Part shown: positions 25,866-36,915 of the stretch, in pieces
Layout: each line of letters opens with the position of its first letter
How positions within the stretch are numbered: the stretch's first letter is position 1
DNA from: Lampris incognitus
Taxonomy: Eukaryota; Chordata; Actinopteri; Lampriformes; Lampridae
Assembly: GCF_029633865.1 (NCBI RefSeq)
Contig: NC_079212.1
Location: 146,035,992-146,099,991, forward strand
DNA length: 64,000 nt
Direction: 5' to 3'
The notes under the pieces: generated by a model
The model's input: only the letters and a program-made list of their open reading frames with translations
Told to the model about the DNA's origin: nothing
Database searches by the model: none
Program-made: the position numbers and the translations under genes

Positions 25866-26440
25866 CTGATGGCCCTATAATTCAATTCAGTAATGCTTTA
25901 TTGGCATGACTGCATTCATGACAATGTTGCCAAAGCAGGTGACAGTGAAATAGGTTAATAGAGTATTGAAAAAAAAGAAGGAAGAGGAAAATGGAAAAAG
26001 GAATAGGTAGAACCGGTAGAAATCTAAAAGAGTATTTGAACAGTAATTGCAACAGCATCCTCACGACCCTGAGCAGGACAGGCGGTCCGGGTAATGGATG
26101 GATGGACGGAACAGTACTTGGGAACAGTAACTGACAGTATTTTGGTCACTCGCTGACCCTTAGGCTGTGGCATTCTGACACATATTGTGCTGCGAGTTGT
26201 GCACTTTGACCCTCTCCCAAAATAAGTGATCGCTGTTCCTTCTCACCCAGGAGCAGACCATTTGGAATCTTGCTTTCAAATTTCTCCTGGTATTTTCCTC
26301 TTATATTTTGGAATTTTTCCCAGTTTAGCAGGAAGTGCATCTCTGTCTCAACCTCACCTGCCGTACAGTGACCACATATCCTTTGCTCTTTCAGCCAAGA
26401 TCTTTTGTGTGTCTGCCCTTTTCAATGGCGACACTGTGGT
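25866..26440 (-). mobile_element. LINE 3' end, minus strand (ORF2 C-terminus)
   Basis: A 64-codon minus frame (26146-26340) reads HFLLNWEKFQNIRGKYQEKF and AAQYVSECHSLR, matching the end of fish LINE polyproteins, where a HFL.HC-type motif is usual; here the Cys is Trp. The 3' part at 25880-25950 (ATTCAATTCAGTAATGCTTT on +) is a familiar LINE tail. A family B SINE tail fragment (about 26052-26106) is embedded. The element is dead and truncated. Confidence 0.65.
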
Positions 26441-26708
26441 CACTGAGCCTGTGCTAGGTAAGGATCTGCCCTATATCTCTTCCCCGATGGCAAGGGGACA
26501 AACAGACTGTGACCTGGGTTGTATTAACTCTCAGATGTACATCCCTTTGGATGAAAGCGTCTGCTAAATGAAACTGTCACCTGGGTGGGTTGGGCCCATA
26601 CTGATGTTGCTAGCTTCAGGTTGTGAGCACAGTTCCCACAGTCTTCCGTGCCATTTTTAGCACACGAACCAAGTCTTTCCGGTTCTTGGCCGTGCAGCTG
26701 GCAGAGCA
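26441..26708. other. Dispersed-repeat fragment
   Basis: It contains GGATGAAAGCGTCTGCTAAA near 26549-26568, a tail motif shared by many fish SINEs and L2-type LINEs. The remainder is unassigned. Confidence 0.5.
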
Positions 26709-27690
26709 GAGTATAACAACAATAATAATAATACTAAATCAATCTTATATAGGGCTTTTCTAACACTCAAAGTGGCTTTACAATAAATGGGGTGAAACAA
26801 GACAGCAGATAAACAGACGTACAGGGTGGATGGGATGGGGGGCTACGAAGGGGGAAGCGGCAGCCACACACGACGCCAGCAGTACTCTCCCACTTAAACA
26901 CACACAAAAGGGCAAGAACAACACAAAACACAAAAGTATGTGGCCCAGTAGCAGAGATGCTCTCTATGGTGCTTCTGTAGAGGTTTAGTAGGAGCTGAGG
27001 GGGAAGTTTGGTCTGTTTGAGTTCTCTTAGGAAGAAAAGCCTCTGTTGCGCTTTCTTCGCCAGGTGGGAGATGTTAAGGGACCATGAGAGATCTTTTGGC
27101 ATATGGATTCCCAGGAATTTGATGTTGTCGACACTCTCCATCTCCTAACCATTTATGTGGAGAGGGGATGTGTGGTCTTCCTGGATCTCCTGAAGTCCAC
27201 AATGTTCTCCTTGGTTTTTGTGGTGTTCGGGACCAGATTATTGTCCGAACACCACTCGACCAGCTGTTGGACCTCTTCTTTGTAGTACATCTCCTCATTG
27301 TTGGATATCAGTCCCGCTATAGTGGTGTCATCAGCAAACTTCACTATAGTGTAAGAGGAATGGATGGGGGTGCGGCCATGGGTGAAGAGAATGAAGAGGG
27401 CTGGACTAAGCACACAGCCCTGTGGCACACCTGTGTTCAGGATGAGGGTCGAGGATGTGTGGTTGCCAATTCTAACATTTTGTGGTCGGTTAGTGAGAAA
27501 GTCCATTATCCATAAGCAGAGTAAAGCGGCTGATCCTAGATTGTTGAGTTTGTCTACCAGTTTATGGGGGATTATAGTACTGAAAGGGGAGCTAAAGTCA
27601 ACGACTTGACATATGTATGTGTTTGGATGTTCCAGGTGGGCTGTATGAAGGGCAGTATGAAGTGCGACTGAGACTGCATCCTCCATAGAG
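26709..27690 (-). mobile_element. LINE remnant with RT domain, minus strand (Rex1/CR1-like)
   Basis: A minus frame of 177 codons (27153-27686) contains RT motif A-like VVDFSSPFSTI, motif B VPQGCVLSPALF and motif C KFADDTT (FADD at 27327-27338). A second frame (from 27141 downward) continues with IKFLGIHMPKDLSWSLN and LVKKAQQRL-like sequence, so a frameshift or small deletion separates the two. An AAT-rich tail lies at 26709-26740. The sequence resembles Rex1/Babar-type fish LINEs, but the clade is a guess. The catalytic aspartates remain, but the N-terminal endonuclease is absent. Confidence 0.85.
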
Positions 27691-28004
27691 CTGTTTCCTT
27701 GGTATCAGTTCTGTTATGAAGTACTTTGTGTCCATTTTGGGGGGAAAACACAAAGCACATCTTCATGGACAAAGTTTCCAAAATGTGGAGAAACCAGTGT
27801 TTGAAACTTTTTTCATTTGTTTTTTCAAATAAGGATGTAAATTGGCTTCCATAAAGTACTACATTGTAAAAAGTGGTTACGTTCTATTTTATTGTGGCGC
27901 TTGCCACGTATTAGGACCATGAGCCAAACAAACAGAAAAATAACCAGTTTACTGACAGAGTATTTTACGACGCTATGCTAATTTTCTGTGGCTAGTTTTG
28001 GTGA
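27691..28004. other. No feature recognised
   Basis: AT-rich unique-looking sequence. Confidence 0.35.
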
Positions 28005-28222
28005 AGCTCCAGTTTCCTCTCACAGTCCGAAGGTATGTAGGTCAGGTAAACTGGCCATACTAAATCGTCCCTAGGTGTGTATGCGTGTGTGTGTTGGCCC
28101 TGTGATGGCCTGGCGGCCTGTCCAGCCTGGCGGCCTGTCCAGCCTGGCGGCCTGTCCTTGCCTGCCTCCCCCGCAACCCTGAGAGCAGGATAAGTGGTTT
28201 GGATAATGGATGGATGGATAGT
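28005..28222 (+). mobile_element. SINE family B, 3' fragment with tandem 19-bp units
   Basis: It begins at CAGTTTCCTCTCACAGTCCG and continues to GGATAATGGATGGATGG. The segment CCTGGCGGCCTGTCCAG is repeated three times at about 28108-28155, where other copies have one. Confidence 0.85.
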
Positions 28223-28869
28223 TTTGGTGGTTCCTGTTTTAAAAGGCTAATCTTATGGTGCCATTTGTTTGGTTGTTTGGGTATCTACGCTGTTACAGAG
28301 ACATCATTAAATTTTATTCTAGAAATGTTGTTCCAGTGAGTTTGCCTGATTAAAATAGCTGAAACATGTGGACTGAATTTCAGGGTGTTTTATTGGGAGG
28401 TTCTGCCTCCATCTGATTAGCCTTTTACTGCTTATTGTTTAACCATTTCTGACTATTTCATTTCTCTGAGCTTTAATCTATTTTTTTAAACTTTTATTTT
28501 CATCTTAATGGCGACTGTAAAATTTTACTTTTGTTATCTCGTTTGCTCTTTAAGCTGCAGTAGGAAATATGAACGTTCCAATGCAAATCCTTCCGCCTCT
28601 CTCTCTGCTGCCTCGTATCACTCCGCTAAGCCCTTCCCACCAAATGACGTCCGCACCGCTCTTCCGCACCTCGTGTACAAGCAGGAGACTCGGGAAACTT
28701 GTGTCGCAGTTGATAATCGAGCCATGTAAAAACTATATAGTTTTTTTTCCAGAGAATCTCAGCTACAGTAATATTGTTCATGTGAAGCAGCCATTTCGAG
28801 TTGGTCGTGTTATTTTAGGGTTAAGGTTACAACCACAAGCGACCGGCGGGGCAGGGCGGACGCGAATCG
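28223..28869. other. No gene recognised
   Basis: AT-rich to mixed sequence; a 105-codon frame shows no known domain. Confidence 0.35.
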
Positions 28870-30606
28870 ACTGTGCAGAACTGTAGTCCACTGACTTCCG
28901 GTTTCTACTGCAGCGGTCATCCCAGTTTCCTGTTTGTTGGCGTGCGCTATTGACAATGGCATATTTTTCGTGACGCCTGCAAGATTTACCATGGATAAAT
29001 GTCAACCACATGCACACAACTGTCCACACACTTTCACCTGCACCTACCAGCAACCTTTCACCCGCACCTCCCAGCACACTTCCACCTGCACCTGCCAGCA
29101 CACTTCCACCTGCACCTACCAGCACACTTCCACCTGCACCTACCAGCACACTTCCACCTGCACCTACCAGCACACTTCCACCTACACCTACCAGCACACT
29201 TCCACCTGCACCTACCAGCACACTTCCACCTGCACCTACCAGCACACTTCCACCTGCACCTACCAGCACACTTTCACCTGCACCTACCAGCACACTTTCA
29301 CCTGCACCTACCAGCACACTTTCACCTGCACCTACCAGCACACTTTCACCTGCACCTACCAGCACACTTCCACCTGCACCTCCCAGCACACTTTCACCTG
29401 CACCTACCAGCACACTTCCACCTGCACCTCCCAGCACACTTCCACCTACACCTACCAGCACACTTCCACCTGCATCTACCAGCACACTTTCACCTACACC
29501 TACCAGCACACTTCCACCTGCATCTACCAGCACACTTTCACCTACACCTACCAGCACACTTCCACCTGCACCTACCAGCACACTTCCACCTGCACCTACC
29601 AGCACACTTTCACCTGCACCTACCAGCACACTTTCACCTGCACCTGCCAGCACACTTCCACCTGCACCTACCAGCACACTTCCACCTGCACCTACCAGCA
29701 CACTTTCACCTACACCTACCAGCACACTCCACCTGCACCTACCAGCACACTTCCACCTGCACCTACCAGCACACTTTCACCTGCACCTACCAGCACACTT
29801 TCACCTGCACCTACCAGCACACTTTCACCTGCACCTACCAGCACACTTTCACCTGCACCTACCAGCACACTTCCACCTGCACCTACCAGCACACTTCCAC
29901 CTGCACCTCCCAGCACACTTTCACCTGCACCTACCAGCACACCTCCACCTGCACCTACCAGCACACTTCCACCTGCACCTACCAGCACACTTCCACCTGC
30001 ACCTACCAGCACACTTCCACCTGCACCTACCAGCACACCTCCACCTACCAGCACACTTCCACCTGCACCTACCAGCACACTTTCACCTGCACCTACCAGC
30101 ACACTTTCACCTGCACCTACCAGCACACTTTCACCTGCACCTACCAGCACACTTCCACCTGCACCTCCCAGCACACTTCCACCTGCACCTACCAGCACAC
30201 TTCCACCTGCACCTACCAGCACACTTCCACCTGCACCTCCCAGCACACTTCCACCTGCACCTACCAGCACACTTCCACCTGCACCTCCCAGCACACTTTC
30301 ACCTGCACCTACCAGCACACTTCCACCTGCACCTACCAGCACACTTCCACCTGCACCTACCAGCACTCTTCCACCTGCACCTACCAGCACACTTTCACCT
30401 GCACCTACCAGCACACTTTCACCTGCACCTACCAGCACACCTCCACCTGCACCTACCAGCACACTTTCACCTGCACCTACCAGCACACCTCCACCTGCGC
30501 CTACCAGCACACTTTCACCTGCACCTACCAGCACACTTTCACCTGCACCTACCAGCACACTTCCACCTGCACCTGAAGTTTCAAGTTGTACATATCAAGT
30601 TACTCC
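28870..30606 (-). mobile_element. Dispersed repeat 'V24', copy 2, inverted, with large 24-bp array
   Basis: Bases 28870-29030 are the reverse complement of the right flank of copy 1 (the CAACCACATGCACACAACTG and CCATGGATAAATGTCAACC region). The other end (CAAGTTGTACATATCAAGTT, 30582-30601) matches its left flank. About 18-20 bases between the array and this end, present in copies 1 and 3, are missing. Confidence 0.75.
29030..30575. repeat. 24-bp minisatellite, about 64 copies
   Basis: The unit is cacttccacctgcacctacc plus agca, the reverse complement of the unit at 4530-5190. Ser/Pro/Thr-rich or His/Leu-rich frames over 500 codons long on both strands are artefacts of the 24-bp period. Confidence 0.96.
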
Positions 30607-30645
30607 ACAATGATGAGGATGAGCGGACGGACGGACGGAATTGTG

Positions 30646-30745
30646 GACGTAACTTGATATGTACAACTTGGAACTTGTCACCCGTTTGCTGGTAGGTGCA
30701 GGTGGAAGTGTGTGGACAGCTGTGTACATGTGGTTGACGTTTATC
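30646..30745 (+). mobile_element. Dispersed repeat 'V24', copy 3, with one unexpanded unit
   Basis: It carries both flanks of copy 1 (GTAACTTGATATGTACAACT on the left, GTGTGGACAGCTGTGTACATG on the right) around a single 24-bp unit. Its left end and the end of copy 2 form a 22-bp perfect inverted repeat (30582-30603 and 30649-30670), so the two copies abut head to head. Confidence 0.75.
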
Positions 30746-30819
30746 CACATTGACATTCATCCTAACCCTAACGCCATAAAACAACAACTACCCACCCCAG
30801 CTTTTACTTGATTTTAATT

Positions 30820-30985
30820 TTCAATCTCTTGTTTATTACAAAACACCTTAAAACAGACTTTTTATTGTATTTCTTTCTGCGTTTGATTGTTTTAATTTGC
30901 CGCTTTCAACTGTAAAGCACTTTGAGTTGAATTTCATGTATGAAAGGTGCTATATGAATGAAGTTCATTATTATTATTATAAATT
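30820..30985 (+). mobile_element. LINE 3' tail fragment (L2-like)
   Basis: It contains TGTAAAGCACTTTGAGTTG and AAAGGTGCTATATGAATGAA followed by (ATT)n, the usual tail of fish L2-type LINEs. No coding part remains. Confidence 0.7.
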
Positions 30986-31839
30986 CAATTTCATTTCGGT
31001 GACTGCGTGTGAAATCTCTCCCTATTTGCTATATGGTGCACTATATTCACCTTCCTCCATTTTGTTTTGAGAGTCTGAACTGTAGAACCTATTCACTGTA
31101 TATATAACGCCATCAAAAACTCCCACAATGCAATTGAAAATGTCGTATCCAAGCACGTTCAATACTTTGTGCTAAAATACCACAGTGCAATGCTTCACCT
31201 CGTATCCTCTCTGCTTGTGCTTCTTTTCACCATCAAATACGGCATGAGAGGATAAGATGACGTAAAATGATGATGATTCAGCAGAGTCTGAAATCTGCTT
31301 TTATGACACCCTAGAGTAGCGTTCACCATTGTGTTTAACACGTAGGAAATAGTGAATGAGTAAATGAGGTAAGGATTCTGGTAGCTCTGGACTATAGCAC
31401 ACAGATGTTAAACGAGAGCAGACAGATGTCTGAGAGATGACACAGTTGGGCTCCGAGCCTCCACATGTCTTTGTCCTTGTAAGGAGACTCCCGGTGCGTT
31501 CACTGAAGTGACTCACGTTGAAGGTACAGGGAAACTCATCCACTAAAGTCCTTTCTGAGGGCAGTTATGGCAAAGGCCAGGTTAGAATACCTTCCCTTTG
31601 GGATGGTGTCATGTCTTGTTTGGATTGGCCGCGTGAGGTCTGTTTATCTGTGGGCTTCCTCATACAAGCAAGCGCCCGTTTGGCTGTTATGTTGCTGTAA
31701 CCATTCCAAAAAACAATGCAGCCTGTTTTCTATCACCGGTGTTGACATGTGTCACAAGAATTTAAGCTATGTCGTCCACAGTCTCACTTCCAGTCTCTTC
31801 CCATCAGCGTGTTTATTGAATTACACGGGACTACTCTGA
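30986..31839. other. No gene recognised
   Basis: Mixed sequence; frames of 60-90 codons without known motifs. Confidence 0.35.
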
Positions 31840-32439
31840 TTAAAAGGATATTTTGGTTTCCAGGGTTTTTGATACGTTTCCTACTTTAATAGAGCAAACA
31901 ATCGTGGATACGTTTTTTTGTCTGTGTGCAGTTTGAAGGTACGTTGAACAGCGAGGTTAGCCTAGCTTAGCTCAATTGCTGGATGTCTATCAGGGTCATT
32001 AGCAGCTCCTCTCAAAGGAAGGGACATAAACCTTCAGACTTCACCATAGGATGGGTGGCTGGTGGTCTTGCAAAATGAAACTTTTTAATTTATGTATTCA
32101 GAAAGTTGCACTTCACTTCAAATTCACTTCAAAGACATGAGAACACATAATGTTTCCTACACGCTCCCTCATCCCGTCAGACTAGCGTTCATTTTCAGCT
32201 TCTAAGTCTCGTGAAAGCGAGAGTGAAAGCAAGCTATAATTTAATTCTTGGGATTTTGTATGTTCCTGTGAAAATTAAGAAAAACTGTTAATGCTAGGAT
32301 AATGTAGCGGGGAAGGAGCTCCACTAGGTAGGGGTGTAATTAGTATAGGCCTGCCCCAGACGTCTAGAAGAATGCCAAATCTAGGTCGGCGCCCCCTAGT
32401 ACAATTAGCCCCAGTACCTACCGACAGTAAGTGTGTTTT

Positions 32440-32905
32440 ACCTATCTGGCTTGGCCCTCTGATCCTATATGAGCCAACACAGATAGCACAATTGCTGTGG
32501 CCCGGACCCGTCCCACACCCGACACTTCATGTGGCCCACATACCACATGGAATGATGGCACTTGGGCGGTCCGCTGCCATTTGCCAGATCTGGGCCAGAA
32601 CCAAGCCGTAGCAATGCCACATATCTGCCAAAGGTGGCCCATATTAGTTTTGTGATATTTGGGCCATATTCACCATTTACCACACGAGGCACTTCAGGGT
32701 CACATCCAGATCACATGTTGCCCAGAGCACTGCATCTTTGCCAGAAAAGGCCCACATGTGATTTGACATATTTGGGCCATATTTGCTGTTATACATGTGG
32801 GCCACTTCAGGCTCACATCCATTTTGTCAGGGCCAGAAGAAGGCCATCAGTGCCGACTCATTGCCTGAAGTGGCCCACGCCCGGATGCTATCTGGGATGG
32901 CAAGG
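32440..32905. repeat. Degenerate GGCCCACAT/TTTGGGCCATAT-rich repeat
   Basis: Motifs such as TGGCCCACAT, TTTGGGCCATATT and CACTTCAGG recur at irregular spacing on both strands. The region resembles an old dispersed fish repeat with internal reiteration. No coding potential was seen. Confidence 0.5.
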
Positions 32906-33645
32906 TAGGCTTCAGGATATTTTTTTTATCGGCACGGTGACTACCTGAAGTGTGGTGAGCTCCTGACATAACCCTTGGCTTAGCACCATCCCTCCCCTCC
33001 CAGTACCGAGCTAGACAGTTGGGGGCGCCCTACTCCAGCGCAGTAGCAACTCCACAAACGTATACACAGAGTCGATAAACCATAAAGCTACCACAGGTGA
33101 AAAACCTTTTGGTAAAACAACATTGTTGGACAGTTTCTCAATAGCACAAAGCTGGTTTACAAAATATCCCGCTCACTAAATTGAACAAAAGTGAAAAGAA
33201 CAAGCAAACGGCCCCTCAAGTGCCCAGTACTAAACTCAGTTCGGTTACGGTTTTCTTTACACCAACAGTTCGTTGGGATCTTATCAGCAGGGCTCCGCTC
33301 ACTGATATAAACCAGTCTTAGCTGTGATGCTGGTCTTCCCTCGGATTCCCAGTTCAGAGTTCCATTAGAAAAATAAAAACATACCTCAGTTTCTGATGAA
33401 GATTAAAACAAACAAACAAACAAACTAACAAACACCACATGCCAGGCCAGGCAGGGCAGGTAACTCACGCCATGTACAGGGGGGTGGGGCAGGCTGAATC
33501 GCTGAGATGACATCTGGATGGCAGGGACTCCTCTGGCGGCTCCCGGTACTCCCGGCTCCTTTACTTGTTACTTTATTACCGGCCTAACCGTTGCTATAGC
33601 TACGCCGACTTCCGTTCGGCAAAGGCTTTCATTTGACCTCGCCAT
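32906..33645. other. No gene recognised
   Basis: Mixed sequence with a short (AAAC)n tract near 33409-33425. Confidence 0.35.
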
Positions 33646-33649
33646 CGAA

Positions 33650-33875
33650 GGCCTGCGCTGCCGCCTTCTGCCCTCCCCGCCCCGCCGCACTCAGACACGG
33701 CCCCGCCCTCCCCCGCCCCACCGCACTCAGACATGGCCCCGCCCCGCCCCGCCGCACTCAGACATGGCCCCGCCCCGCCCCGCCGCACTCAGACATGGCC
33801 CCGCCCCGCCCCGCCGCACTCAGACACGGCCCCGCCCCGCCCTCCTCGCTGCACTCAGACACGGCCCCGCCGTTG
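33650..33875. repeat. 31-bp GC-rich minisatellite, about 6 copies
   Basis: Units of CCGCACTCAGACATGGCCCC plus GCCCCGCCCCG recur at 31-36 bp intervals (CACTCAGACA near 33688, 33724, 33755, 33786, 33817 and 33853). The array is very C-rich on + and carries many GC-box-like GCCCCGCCCC cores. Confidence 0.92.
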
Positions 33876-33923
33876 CGCTGCTAGCCGCTACACCGCTAGC
33901 CTTCCGCCCGGAACAACACTCTT

Positions 33924-34630
33924 GCCCCTTTTCCACCAACAGGGAACGGGTTCGGTGCCGGTTCGCAAACCCTTCCTTGAACGGTTCAGAGCATTTCCAC
34001 CAAAAATAAGCTGGTTCCGAAACCGAAAAGTTAGTTCCGAAGCGGCACCAAACAGCAGGTTCTTCGGCACGAACCGTGACGACATCAATGGGCGCGTGAC
34101 ATTCCAGAGGAAGAAGAGGAGAAAATGGCGAAATGGGCCGATAAGGAGGGGGCGCGGCGGTCAGTAGATAATGGCCGATAAGGAGGGGGCGCGGCGGTCA
34201 GGGGAGGAACCCAGTGTTGGGTCGTGATCTGGGCATCTCCCGAGGTTCAGGAGAAACTAGAGAGGAGCACGACAGGGAGTAAGCTGTATGGCGGATTAGC
34301 AGGAGAGCTGGCCCAGAGTGGGTTCAGTCCAACGCAAGAACAAACGGTCAACGAGCTAAATCACGTCAGGACTACCGAGACGATGAAAAAACAGTGGAGC
34401 TGGACGACGCAATAATATGACGTCATATTATTGCTAGCTAGTGGGTTTCAGTGGGACGTGGCTAATGTTTACATCCGGTGTGCAACGCACAAAGTCCCCC
34501 GTTGATGACGTACAACGGTTCCGCTAAGAACTGGTCGGAACGCGGGCGCGTTTGCCACACAACACCAAGATTCTCAGAATCCTGAACGGAACCGGTGCCT
34601 GAACCAGACCTACTTTGGTGGAAAAGGCGC
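33924..34630 (+). mobile_element. PIF/Harbinger-like element with Myb/SANT-like gene fragment
   Basis: The ends are imperfect inverted repeats: CCCTTTTCCACCAA near 33926 against the reverse complement of TTGGTGGAAAAGG near 34615-34627, followed on both sides by GGTTC-rich sequence. Inside, a frame at 34224-34415 reads WASPEVQEKLERSTTGSKLY and LAGELAQSGFSPTQEQTVNE. This resembles the Myb/SANT-like DNA-binding protein that accompanies Harbinger transposases; conserved Cys/Lys positions are altered. No transposase catalytic domain was seen. The superfamily assignment is inferred. Confidence 0.6.
34409..34434. promoter_or_regulatory. 26-bp perfect palindrome centred on a CRE (TGACGTCA)
   Basis: The inner sequence AATAATATGACGTCATATTA is flanked symmetrically, so 34409-34434 equals its own reverse complement. 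TGACGTCA (34418-34425) is the canonical CREB/ATF site. The palindrome lies at the stop of the Myb-like fragment. Function is unknown. Confidence 0.6.
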
Positions 34631-34811
34631 TTCTGTGGGCCTCCTTAGTCCGAAATCCCTCCGCTCACTACCCACGCGTCGCTTAGCAGCCGAACCGTCT
34701 TCCCGAACCGTGTCTATACCGCAGCCCATTTCTTAGTCCGCCGCTCGTCCTACCCGCCGCTTTACTCAAGCCAAGCACGCGCTTCCATTTCTCACCTTCC
34801 GCTTCCTCTAG

Positions 34812-34885
34812 CGCGCATCTCTAGCCCCGCCTCCCCCTCCACCGATAGGCCCCGCCTCCCCCGCCACCGATAGGCCCCGCCTCCT
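34812..34885. repeat. GC-box tandem (CCCCGCCTCC ... CACCGATAGG)
   Basis: The motif CCACCGATAGGCCCCGCCTC occurs twice, preceded by CCCCGCCTCCCCCTCC. Each copy contains an Sp1/KLF-like GC box on the minus strand. Confidence 0.6.
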
Positions 34886-35178
34886 GAGCGCGATAAGCAG
34901 GCCAGGAAACAATAACCACTCTGTACCCTCGCACTAACAGTCAGCTTCGGAGACAAGTGTGTTTACCTTCTTTTGAGAGGAGCTATGATCATTAGCGGCT
35001 AATGGTCCCAGGAGAGATCCAGCAACTACGCTAAGCTAGGCTAAACTCGCTGCTCAGAGTACCTTCAAACTGAACAGACATAAAAACCAATGTACAAGTT
35101 TGTCTGGCTCTGTCACTTAGTTTTTACCATGGGAAACATGGTAAAAAAACAGAAACCAAACTATCCCTTTCACCCCCC

Positions 35179-36387
35179 CCCCACACACACACAGACACAA
35201 TTTGGAAGGAAACGACAAAGCGACCATTCAGGAAGTGAGACGATGAGTACTACAGTCGAGTCAACTGATGGAGACTGTCTCATGTCTACATGGGCTGTGA
35301 TGCAGCCGGGAATGTGGCTGACCTCTGAGTGGGTCCAGCCGCAGGCCCGCTGTGTTTGGGACACAGAGGAAGCAGCGAGGCAGCATTTCTTTAAAACAAG
35401 GCTTCAATCACAGCGGGAGCAGGAGCAGCCTGCCAGAATATACTTCTCCCTAATTAGACAGAGTACATTCAGTGGCTTCCGCATAGAGACAAGGCCAAGT
35501 TTCGTTGGGAATGTGGATCTCTGGCTGTTGGGTTTGTTGTTGGTGATGCAGGAAGATATTGACAGTGTTCTTCTCTGTCCGTTTGGGTTTCCATGGTGAA
35601 TGTAATCGGACCCCATAATGTCCCAGCATTCAGTGGTGGTTGTAAGATGTTGCACATTTCTTTTTAAGTTAACAATAATGGAAACACAAATACACACGAT
35701 CCCACATGGAAACACACTCGAAAATACACATAAAAATATCGATAAAAGTGAGTTCCAAGTGGAATAGCTCATAGACGGCCTTAACCTCTCGTGGCATTTT
35801 TGTGCGGCCTACTCAAAATGCTTTTAAAAGAATCAAAGAACTGTAGTGGCGAAAGAGTCAGAAACAAAGTTTGGTTTAAGTAAAACAAAGCGTTTAGGAG
35901 CAGGGGTCATTTGAATGTTTTTCCCCCCATTGTAGCGCCTCCATGAGGCGCCACTACTCCATTAAGTGAGTCGCTCAACCAAGTGGGCGTGGCCTCAAGA
36001 CCCAGTATTGAACTTACACACCAAGTTTGGGGACAATTGGATGAAAGATTTAGAAGATATGCCAACTTCCTGTTTAGGAGCGTAGGCTGCAAGCATGTTT
36101 GTCCTCATACTGTTTGGAATTTCAGAAGTCTTGTGACAATTTTTGACAAAGGGTGTCTACTGAATAGAACACAGCACGTTTGGTTCAAATAGCTCAAATG
36201 TTGTAGGAGGAGATAGAAACAATGGTTTTTCAGAAAATTCAAAATGGTGAAAAATCTCGTCGGGCGGAGAAGAAAATGGCCTCTGGGAACGTTGAAGGCC
36301 ATGAGGAGACGCGTCTTAAGACACCAAGTATATGATCATAGGAGCTATGGAAAAGGAGATAGACCGATGTGAAAGGTGCGAGTTCGA
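35179..36387. other. Dispersed, unassigned sequence
   Basis: The part 35926-36300 (GTAGCGCCTCCATGAGGCGC onward) resembles an old fish interspersed repeat I cannot name. A 169-codon + frame (35090-35599) has no known motif. Confidence 0.35.
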
Positions 36388-36600
36388 TATATGTGTTTTA
36401 TATGTTGGATATATGTGTTTTATATGTTGGATATATGTGTTTTATATGTTGGATATATGTGTTTTATATGTTGGATATATGTGTTTTATATGCTGGATAT
36501 ATGTGTTTTATATGCTGGATATATGTGTTTTATATGTTGGATATATGTGTTTTATATGTTGGATATATGTGTTTTATATGCTGGATATATGTGTATATGT
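36388..36600. repeat. 22-bp minisatellite, about 9.6 copies
   Basis: The unit is gatatatgtgttttatatgt plus tg (or ctg). As 22 is not a multiple of 3, each frame runs through successive units in turn, and all three plus frames stay open with YMLDICVLYVGYMCFIC-type peptides. Confidence 0.95.
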
Positions 36601-36683
36601 GGCTGGGGGAAACGATGTTTCGTTTCATTTCATGTACGCAAGTGCATGAAACGAAACGACAAATAAATGTTCCTGATTCCTTA

Positions 36684-36772
36684 TAATAATAATCATAATA
36701 ATAGTAATAATAATAGTAATCATTGTAATAGTAATAATAATAATAATAATAATATCAACAACAATAAAAAAC
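36684..36772. repeat. AAT-rich microsatellite
   Basis: Interrupted (AAT)n with TAG and CAT variants. Confidence 0.9.
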
Positions 36773-36907
36773 TAAAAACAGGGTGCAGCAGCACCATAGG
36801 AGCTTCTATTTAGGGTATGTCTCTCTCTCTCTCTCACGCACACACACGCACCCCCCCCCCCACGGTGCAGAGTGTTTCCTGGTCACGTGGCCGTCTGACA
36901 CTGTGGG

Positions 36908-36915
36908 TGACGTCA
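36908..36915. promoter_or_regulatory. CRE-like site TGACGTCA in CpG-rich DNA
   Basis: A perfect palindromic CRE in a CpG-rich stretch (about 36880-37120). No exon was identified nearby, so promoter function is only possible. Confidence 0.35.

Larger units (their letters stand above)
31840..35178. mobile_element. Element or foldback with long (about 200 bp) imperfect inverted ends
   Basis: About 31840-32050 and 34950-35178 are diverged inverted copies: both contain CAGTTTGAAGGTAC, TTAGCCTAGCTTAG, TTGCTGGAT and AGCTCCTCTCAAA in the same order on opposite strands. The outer left end is TTAAAAGGATATTTTGG, resembling fish elements that begin TTAAAGGGATAGTT. Several other repeats are nested inside. 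Confidence 0.55.

Noticed and set aside
28934..30695. Plus-strand mucin-like Ser/Thr/Pro frames of 525-561 codons
   Set aside because: Three frames of a 24-bp array are open simultaneously; not a mucin gene.
30760..30776. Telomere-like CCTAACCCTAACG
   Set aside because: Only two partial units; no array.
33518..34167. Pro/Arg-rich frames of 144-163 codons
   Set aside because: Caused by the GC-rich 31-bp array continuing into the Harbinger-like element.
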